A stretch of DNA of 64,000 bases from Rhizobium sp. 18055 (GTDB lineage Bacteria; Pseudomonadota; Alphaproteobacteria; Rhizobiales; Rhizobiaceae): NCBI RefSeq assembly GCF_902706285.1, contig NZ_CACSKD010000006.1, positions 1 to 64,000 of the forward strand, read 5' to 3'. Every line of letters starts with the position of its first letter. The first letter of the stretch is position 1. Under the pieces are notes generated by a model. It worked only from the letters and a program-made list of their open reading frames with translations. It did not search any database and had not been told where the DNA came from. Shown here one piece after another: positions 59,215-64,000 of the stretch. The position numbers were made by a program, and so were the translations under genes.

Positions 59215-60249
59215 TTGAGCGAAATGCGCCGGAAGGTAATCCAGGTTTTGGAGGGGGAAACTCTGAGCCCACCGCCAATCTGGCTGATGCGGCAGGCCGG
59301 TCGGTATCTGCCGGAGTATCGGCAGGTGAGAGCCAAGGCCGGAAGTTTTCTCGATCTCTGTTACACCCCGGATCATGCCGTCGAAGTCACGCTCCAGCCG
59401 ATCCGTCGTTTTGCTTTTGATGCTGCCATTCTGTTTTCCGACATTCTGGTGATACCGGATGCTATGAAGCGCAATGTTCGTTTCACCGAAGGCCACGGAC
59501 CTGAGATGGATCCCATCGACGTCGATGGGATTGCAGGTCTGGATGGAGACCGCGTTTTGGAGCACCTGGCGCCGGTGCTGGAGAGCGTCAGGCGTCTTCG
59601 TGGGGAGCTACCACAGGAGACGACCTTGCTGGGCTTCTGTGGCGCTCCCTGGACCGTTGCGACTTACATGATCGCCGGCCACGGGACACCGGACCAAGCC
59701 CCTGCCCGCTTGTTCGCTTATCGGCATCCGAAAGCTTTCGAAGATTTACTGATGTTGCTGGCCGATGTTTCGGCCGACTACCTGGTGGCGCAGATCGACG
59801 CCGGTGCCGATGCCGTGCAGATTTTCGATTCCTGGGCAGGCGTGCTCGGCGAACGTGAGTTCCAGGCATTTGCTGTCAAGCCGGTGGCGCGAATGATCGC
59901 CTCGGTCAAGGCCCGTCGGCCGAAGGCGAAAATCATCGCTTTTGCGAAAGGCGCTGGTTATCTGCTGAAGGATTACCGGCAGAAGACCAAGGCGGATGCC
60001 ATCGGTCTCGATTGGTCTGTGCCGCTCGACTTTGCGGTGGAGTTGCAGAAGGATGGTCCTGTCCAAGGAAATCTGGATCCCATGCGAATGGTCGCTGGCG
60101 GTGTTGCGCTCGAGGAGGGTATCGACGATATCCTGCAGCGGCTTGGCAACGGGCCGCTGATCTTCAATCTCGGGCACGGCATTACCCCGCAGGCCGATCC
60201 CGAGAATGTCAGGCTGCTGGTCGAGCGTGTTCGCGGCGGAAGGGCCTGA
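59215..60249 (+). CDS. hemE: Uroporphyrinogen decarboxylase
   Basis: Decarboxylates uroporphyrinogen III to coproporphyrinogen III in heme synthesis. The substrate site [17 protein letters not shown] and [12 protein letters not shown] are complete. The [14 protein letters not shown] and [13 protein letters not shown] segments match the family. It is 344 aa. The start is TTG 59215 (MSEMRRKV) with GGGAAG 7 bases upstream; ATG 59224 is an alternative. It is directly to the right of the proposed origin and probably runs into hemJ. Confidence 0.95.
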   Translation: MSEMRRKVIQVLEGETLSPPPIWLMRQAGRYLPEYRQVRAKAGSFLDLCYTPDHAVEVTLQPIRRFAFDAAILFSDILVIPDAMKRNVRFTEGHGPEMDPIDVDGIAGLDGDRVLEHLAPVLESVRRLRGELPQETTLLGFCGAPWTVATYMIAGHGTPDQAPARLFAYRHPKAFEDLLMLLADVSADYLVAQIDAGADAVQIFDSWAGVLGEREFQAFAVKPVARMIASVKARRPKAKIIAFAKGAGYLLKDYRQKTKADAIGLDWSVPLDFAVELQKDGPVQGNLDPMRMVAGGVALEEGIDDILQRLGNGPLIFNLGHGITPQADPENVRLLVERVRGGRA

Positions 60250-60251
60250 AG

Positions 60252-60788
60252 ATGGAACGACAGATCGACGAGAAACCGGGTGCCTATGCCCGCCGGCGCG
60301 CTTTTATCGCAATCGCATTCTTTGCGCTCCTCGCCGTTGGCCTTTTCGTCTGGAATCCGGATACGCTTTACCTCTGGATCAAGGCACTTCACATCATTGC
60401 GGTGATTTCCTGGATGGCCGGGCTGTTCTACATGCCCCGGCTGTTTATCTATCACACCGACGCCGAGCCCGGTTCCATCCAGTCCGAGACATTCAAGGTG
60501 ATGGAACGCCGCCTGCTGAAGGTGATCATGAACCCCGCGATGATGCTGACCTGGATTTTTGGTCTGTACCTGTCGTGGTCGGTCTACGGTTTTCAGGGCG
60601 GATGGTTGCACGCGAAGATCGGGCTTGTGGTGCTGCTGACCGCCGTGCATGTGTTCTTCAGCCGTGCAGTGAAAGCATTCGAGCGTGACGAGAACCGACG
60701 TTCTGCGCGCTACTGGCGGTTCATGAACGAGGCGCCGACGGTTCTGATGATCGTGATCGTGATCCTGGTTGTTGTGAAGCCATTTTGA
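60252..60788 (+). CDS. hemJ: Protoporphyrinogen oxidase HemJ
   Basis: Membrane protein of the HemJ family that oxidises protoporphyrinogen IX in the absence of HemG/HemY. It is 178 aa with four hydrophobic segments (FIAIAFFALLAVGLFVW, LWIKALHIIAVISWMAGLFYMP, VIMNPAMMLTWIFGLYLSW, VVLLTAVHVFFSR), then a C-terminal helix. His in KALHIIAV and Lys in HAKIGLV are the likely haem-related residues. It starts 2 bases after hemE. Confidence 0.93.
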   Translation: MERQIDEKPGAYARRRAFIAIAFFALLAVGLFVWNPDTLYLWIKALHIIAVISWMAGLFYMPRLFIYHTDAEPGSIQSETFKVMERRLLKVIMNPAMMLTWIFGLYLSWSVYGFQGGWLHAKIGLVVLLTAVHVFFSRAVKAFERDENRRSARYWRFMNEAPTVLMIVIVILVVVKPF

Positions 60789-60982
60789 CGCAGCCTGGCC
60801 GTCGGTTAAATTTGTTTCATTTTAAGCATCCCCCTTGCGGCGACGTGTGTGACTCGCTATTTTCCGTTCACTTCATCCTTGTGGCATGTATGTAAAGTTC
60901 AATCGTCTGCGGATTCCTCGCAGGACCGATTACCACCTCGACATCGCCTTTCCCCTCAAAATTATAGAGTAATGGTCACTTC

Positions 60983-62248
60983 ATGTCTGAAATGAAGCTT
61001 CAGGAACTTAAGAGTAAATCCCCGACGGATATTCTGGCATTTGCCGAATCGCTCGAGGTAGAAAACGCCAGCACCATGCGCAAACAGGAGCTGATGTTTG
61101 CGATACTCAAGGTTCTTGCCAGCCAGGATGTGGAAATTATCGGCGAAGGCGTGGTTGAAGTGCTGCAGGACGGCTTCGGCTTCCTGCGCTCCGCCAATGC
61201 CAATTATCTGCCGGGTCCGGATGATATTTATATCTCCCCGTCGCAGATCCGTCGTTTCTCGCTGAAGACCGGCGATACCGTCGAAGGTCCGATCCGCGGG
61301 CCCAAGGAAGGCGAGCGCTATTTTGCCTTGCTGAAGGTCAACACGATCAATTTCGACGATCCTGAAAAGATCCGCCACAAGGTCCATTTCGACAATCTGA
61401 CGCCGCTTTACCCGAATGAGCGCTTCAAGATGGAGCTGGAAATTCCGACGACGAAAGATTTGTCGTCACGCGTCATCGATCTGGTGGCACCACTCGGCAA
61501 AGGCCAGCGTGGCCTGATCGTGGCGCCGCCGCGCACCGGCAAGACCGTGCTTTTGCAGAACATTGCGCATTCGATTACCGCAAACCATCCAGAGTGCTAT
61601 CTCATCGTGCTGCTGATCGACGAACGTCCGGAAGAAGTGACGGATATGCAACGGTCGGTGAAAGGCGAAGTGGTGTCCTCGACCTTTGATGAGCCGGCGA
61701 CGCGCCACGTCCAGGTCGCCGAGATGGTCATCGAGAAGGCCAAGCGCCTTGTCGAGCACGGCCGTGATGTTGTCATCCTGCTCGATTCCATCACGCGCCT
61801 TGGTCGCGCCTACAACACTGTTGTTCCGTCGTCCGGCAAGGTGCTCACTGGTGGTGTTGATGCCAACGCTCTCCAGCGCCCGAAGCGCTTCTTCGGTGCT
61901 GCCCGCAACATCGAAGAAGGTGGTTCTCTGACGATCATTGCGACAGCGCTGATCGACACCGGCAGCCGCATGGACGAGGTCATTTTCGAAGAATTCAAGG
62001 GCACCGGCAACTCGGAAATCGTGCTTGACCGCAAGGTCGCCGACAAGCGCATCTTCCCGTCCATGGATATCCTCAAGTCCGGCACGCGTAAGGAAGATCT
62101 GCTTGTTCCACGTCAGGACCTGCAGAAGATCTTCGTATTGCGCCGCATCCTGGCGCCGATGGGGACGACCGATGCTATCGAGTTCCTGATCGACAAGTTG
62201 AAGCAGACGAAGAGCAACTCCGACTTCTTCGAATCGATGAATACCTAA
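60983..62248 (+). CDS. rho: Transcription termination factor Rho
   Basis: Hexameric RNA-dependent ATPase that ends transcription. The N-terminal Rho domain (about 1-120) with DGFGFLRS binds RNA. P-loop APPRTGKT is at 181-188, followed by [10 protein letters not shown], the Q-loop region and the R-loop [11 protein letters not shown]. It is 421 aa. Its 194-base leader contains a short stem (CTGCG/CGCAG near 60917-60933) and no other gene. A strong terminator follows. Confidence 0.96.
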   Translation: MSEMKLQELKSKSPTDILAFAESLEVENASTMRKQELMFAILKVLASQDVEIIGEGVVEVLQDGFGFLRSANANYLPGPDDIYISPSQIRRFSLKTGDTVEGPIRGPKEGERYFALLKVNTINFDDPEKIRHKVHFDNLTPLYPNERFKMELEIPTTKDLSSRVIDLVAPLGKGQRGLIVAPPRTGKTVLLQNIAHSITANHPECYLIVLLIDERPEEVTDMQRSVKGEVVSSTFDEPATRHVQVAEMVIEKAKRLVEHGRDVVILLDSITRLGRAYNTVVPSSGKVLTGGVDANALQRPKRFFGAARNIEEGGSLTIIATALIDTGSRMDEVIFEEFKGTGNSEIVLDRKVADKRIFPSMDILKSGTRKEDLLVPRQDLQKIFVLRRILAPMGTTDAIEFLIDKLKQTKSNSDFFESMNT

Positions 62249-62272
62249 TCATTAGCCGGATTCCACCCGAAG

Positions 62273-62294
62273 AGCCGGCCTGTCATGGCCGGCT
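62273..62294 (+). terminator. rho terminator
   Basis: AGCCGGCC (62273-62280) and GGCCGGCT (62287-62294), 8-bp stem with a 6-base loop, followed by five T's. It lies 24 bases after the rho stop. Confidence 0.9.
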
Positions 62295-62400
62295 TTTTTC
62301 GTTCTGCCTCGTGTCTTCGACACGCCGAAGGTTTGTCGCGTCGTTCGCCAGATATCGTTCGGCAATCGATTCGGTCTCGTATCAATTGGAGCGTTCATTC

Positions 62401-63714
62401 ATGGGTGCGTCTTCGCAAACCATCTTTGCCCTATCGAGTGGCGCTGTCCCCTCTGGTGTTGCCGTCATCCGGTTGAGCGGCCCTGATGTCAGGGACATTC
62501 TGGCGCGGATGGTGCCGGCGGCGGTTCCTCCCCGCCATGCCTGCCTGAGAAAGATTCGTAGCCGTAACGGTGAGGTACTGGATATTGGTCTGGTCCTGTT
62601 CTTTCCCGGACCACAGTCATTTACTGGCGAAGATGTTCTGGAGTTTCATCTGCACGGAGGTCGCGCTGTCGTTGATGCCGTCTACAGAGAACTCAGTTCC
62701 CATGATAACCTTCGGCAAGCGGCAGCGGGTGAGTTTTCTCGTCGCGCTTTCGACAATGGAAAGCTGGATCTCCTTGAGATTGAGGGCCTTGCCGATCTGA
62801 TTTCCGCTGAAACGGAGATGCAGCGCAGGCTTGCCGTTGAGCATAGCTCTGGCGGACTCTCCGCAATGTATAATTCCTGGGCGGATCGTTTGACGCGCGG
62901 GCGGGCACTGATCGAGGCGGAGCTGGATTTTCCCGATGAGGATGATGTTCCTGGCTCTGTTTCCGATCAGGTCTGGTCGGACATGTCGCTACTTGCCCGG
63001 GAGATCCAAGAGCATCTGAAGCTGGGAACGGCGGGCGAGATCATCAGAGATGGCTTTAAGGTGGTGATTGCCGGACGTCCGAACGCCGGTAAGTCAAGCC
63101 TGATGAATGCGCTTGCCCGGCGAGACATTGCCATCGTCACGGATATCGCCGGAACGACTCGTGACGTATTGACCGCGGATCTGGATATCGACGGCTTCCT
63201 GGTCAAACTCTACGATACAGCCGGCCTGCGAGAGACCGCGGAAATTGTGGAGCGCGAGGGAATTCGCCGGGCGTATCATGCAATAGGCGAAGCGGATCTA
63301 TTACTGTATGTCGAGGACTCGTCCGTCGCATCGTCTGATGAAGTGGTACCTAACGGGGCAGTATTGATCGGTACAAAGGCAGATCTGCATCGCGCTAGTT
63401 TGAGGCGCTATGATTTGTGCGTCTCAACGGAAACCGCTGACGGCCTTGATCAGTTGAGGCGAATGATCGGCGAACTGCTGCGGGCTAAGATACCGCCGCA
63501 TTCATTGGCGATCCCGACGCGGGCCCGTCACAACGATTCGCTAACGGAATGTATAGCTGCGATCGACAGATCGCTTTCTGACCGCAAACGCGATCTGGCT
63601 CTCAGGGCCGAGGACTTGAGATCGGCCGGAATGGCGCTTGGCCGCATCACCGGCCGCGTGGATGTGGAGAGCCTTTTGGATGTGATCTTCGGCGAATTCT
63701 GTATCGGCAAATGA
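62401..63714 (+). CDS. mnmE: tRNA modification GTPase MnmE
   Basis: With MnmG installs the carboxymethylaminomethyl group at U34 of tRNA. The N-terminal folate-binding domain contains [14 protein letters not shown]. The inserted G domain has G1 GRPNAGKS (225-232), G2 GTTRD, G3 DTAGL and G4 GTKAD. The C-terminal FCIGK carries the conserved Cys434. It is 437 aa from ATG 62401 ([13 protein letters not shown]); an upstream frame opening at 62311 lies just past the rho terminator and lacks similarity. The stop codon is part of a parS-like site. Confidence 0.94.
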   Translation: MGASSQTIFALSSGAVPSGVAVIRLSGPDVRDILARMVPAAVPPRHACLRKIRSRNGEVLDIGLVLFFPGPQSFTGEDVLEFHLHGGRAVVDAVYRELSSHDNLRQAAAGEFSRRAFDNGKLDLLEIEGLADLISAETEMQRRLAVEHSSGGLSAMYNSWADRLTRGRALIEAELDFPDEDDVPGSVSDQVWSDMSLLAREIQEHLKLGTAGEIIRDGFKVVIAGRPNAGKSSLMNALARRDIAIVTDIAGTTRDVLTADLDIDGFLVKLYDTAGLRETAEIVEREGIRRAYHAIGEADLLLYVEDSSVASSDEVVPNGAVLIGTKADLHRASLRRYDLCVSTETADGLDQLRRMIGELLRAKIPPHSLAIPTRARHNDSLTECIAAIDRSLSDRKRDLALRAEDLRSAGMALGRITGRVDVESLLDVIFGEFCIGK

Positions 63715-63727
63715 TTCACGTGAAACA
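63712..63727. promoter_or_regulatory. parS-like ParB site overlapping the mnmE stop (15/16)
   Basis: TGATTCACGTGAAACA, one mismatch (position 3) from TGTTTCACGTGAAACA. The first three bases are the mnmE stop codon. Confidence 0.8.
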
Positions 63728-63748
63728 CCCTGGATGGGCGAAACACTA

Positions 63749-63764
63749 GGTTTCACGTGAAACA
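63749..63764. promoter_or_regulatory. parS-like ParB site before mnmG (15/16)
   Basis: GGTTTCACGTGAAACA, one mismatch (position 1) from the consensus, 37 bases to the right of the previous copy. The pair lies in the 104-base mnmE-mnmG gap. Confidence 0.8.
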
Positions 63765-63818
63765 TCTTGACTCCAGCCTTGCCTTACCGCATCACCAACC
63801 GATCTCAGGAGCACTCGA

Positions 63819-64000
63819 ATGAATACCTTCGATGTCATCGTCATTGGTGGCGGGCATGCGGGCTGTGAAGCTGCCGCCGCGGCAGCGCGAACAGGCGCCA
63901 GCACCGCTTTGGTCACCCACAGAAAAGATACGATCGGTATCATGTCCTGCAATCCTGCAATCGGCGGTTTGGGGAAAGGTCATCTGGTGCGAGAAATCGA
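63819..64000 (+). CDS. mnmG: tRNA uridine modification enzyme MnmG (5' end only)
   Basis: FAD-dependent partner of MnmE. Only the first 60 residues are inside the window: dinucleotide-binding [14 protein letters not shown] and the family [18 protein letters not shown]. Start 63819 has AGGAG 7 bases upstream. The gene runs off the right end; in this group it is normally followed by rsmG and parAB. Confidence 0.93.
   Translation, partial: MNTFDVIVIGGGHAGCEAAAAAARTGASTALVTHRKDTIGIMSCNPAIGGLGKGHLVREI

Overview
The window is ordinary-composition, GC-rich chromosomal DNA of an alphaproteobacterium, almost certainly a member of the Rhizobiaceae. The evidence is gene content and order: actSR; pckA followed by chvI-chvG-hprK-EIIA-HPr-ahcY; a tyrosine-type DivL; a fused tsaE/amgK gene with murU; addBA-trxA; trpFBA-accD-folC; and hemE-hemJ-rho-mnmE-mnmG. 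I see no insertion sequence, prophage, CRISPR array, tRNA or rRNA gene. It is core chromosome, close to the replication origin.

Layout. 0-11 kb: hrpB helicase, the redox two-component pair actS/actR, mmcB, a lipoprotein L,D-transpeptidase, malate synthase G, a cytochrome P450 and a DUF1402 protein. 11-18 kb: the HslVU protease, divergent from a histidine operon (hisB, a DUF2628 gene, hisH, hisA, hisF, hisE) that runs on into coaA. 18-27 kb: alkB, arfB and pckA on the minus strand, then chvI-chvG, a regulatory PTS set (hprK, EIIA-Man, HPr) and ahcY. 27-38 kb: divL, tsaE-amgK, murU, addB and addA, tightly packed with overlapping ends, then trxA. 38-44 kb: a minus-strand run trpF-trpB-trpA-accD-folC. 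44-51 kb: a metalloprotease-like gene, DUF2852, a PHA depolymerase, an FAH-family hydrolase, a nitroreductase and gyrB. 51-59 kb: a minus-strand cluster timA-mltA-smr-xre, the + strand genes fxsA and secB, then dnaQ-coaE-aroE-maf and a DUF299 regulator. 59-64 kb: hemE, hemJ, rho, mnmE and the 5' end of mnmG.

The most important structural point is the 402-base gap between the DUF299 regulator and hemE (58813-59214). It carries DnaA-box-like 9-mers, GANTC sites and an AT-rich end. The genes to its left (dnaQ to DUF299) and right (hemE to mnmG) point away from it. This matches the hemE-adjacent chromosomal origin known in Caulobacter and Sinorhizobium. Four parS-like ParB sites (consensus TGTTTCACGTGAAACA) support this: two around the mnmE-mnmG junction, one inside the first codons of aroE and a weaker one beside the pckA terminator.

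Functionally the window joins replication and segregation (oriC, parS, gyrB, dnaQ), cell-cycle and envelope signalling (DivL, ChvGI), carbon and nitrogen-linked regulation (HprK/EIIA/HPr, ActSR, pckA, the PPDK regulator), cell-wall turnover and recycling (L,D-transpeptidase, MltA, AmgK-MurU) and core biosynthesis (His, Trp, heme, CoA, folate, fatty acid). I found no wholly new system. The best leads are the origin/parS architecture, the regulatory palindromes at ahcY and pckA, the hairpin in front of hslV, the conserved but poorly characterised timA-mltA-smr-xre cluster, and a 40-bp tandem duplication of a terminator.
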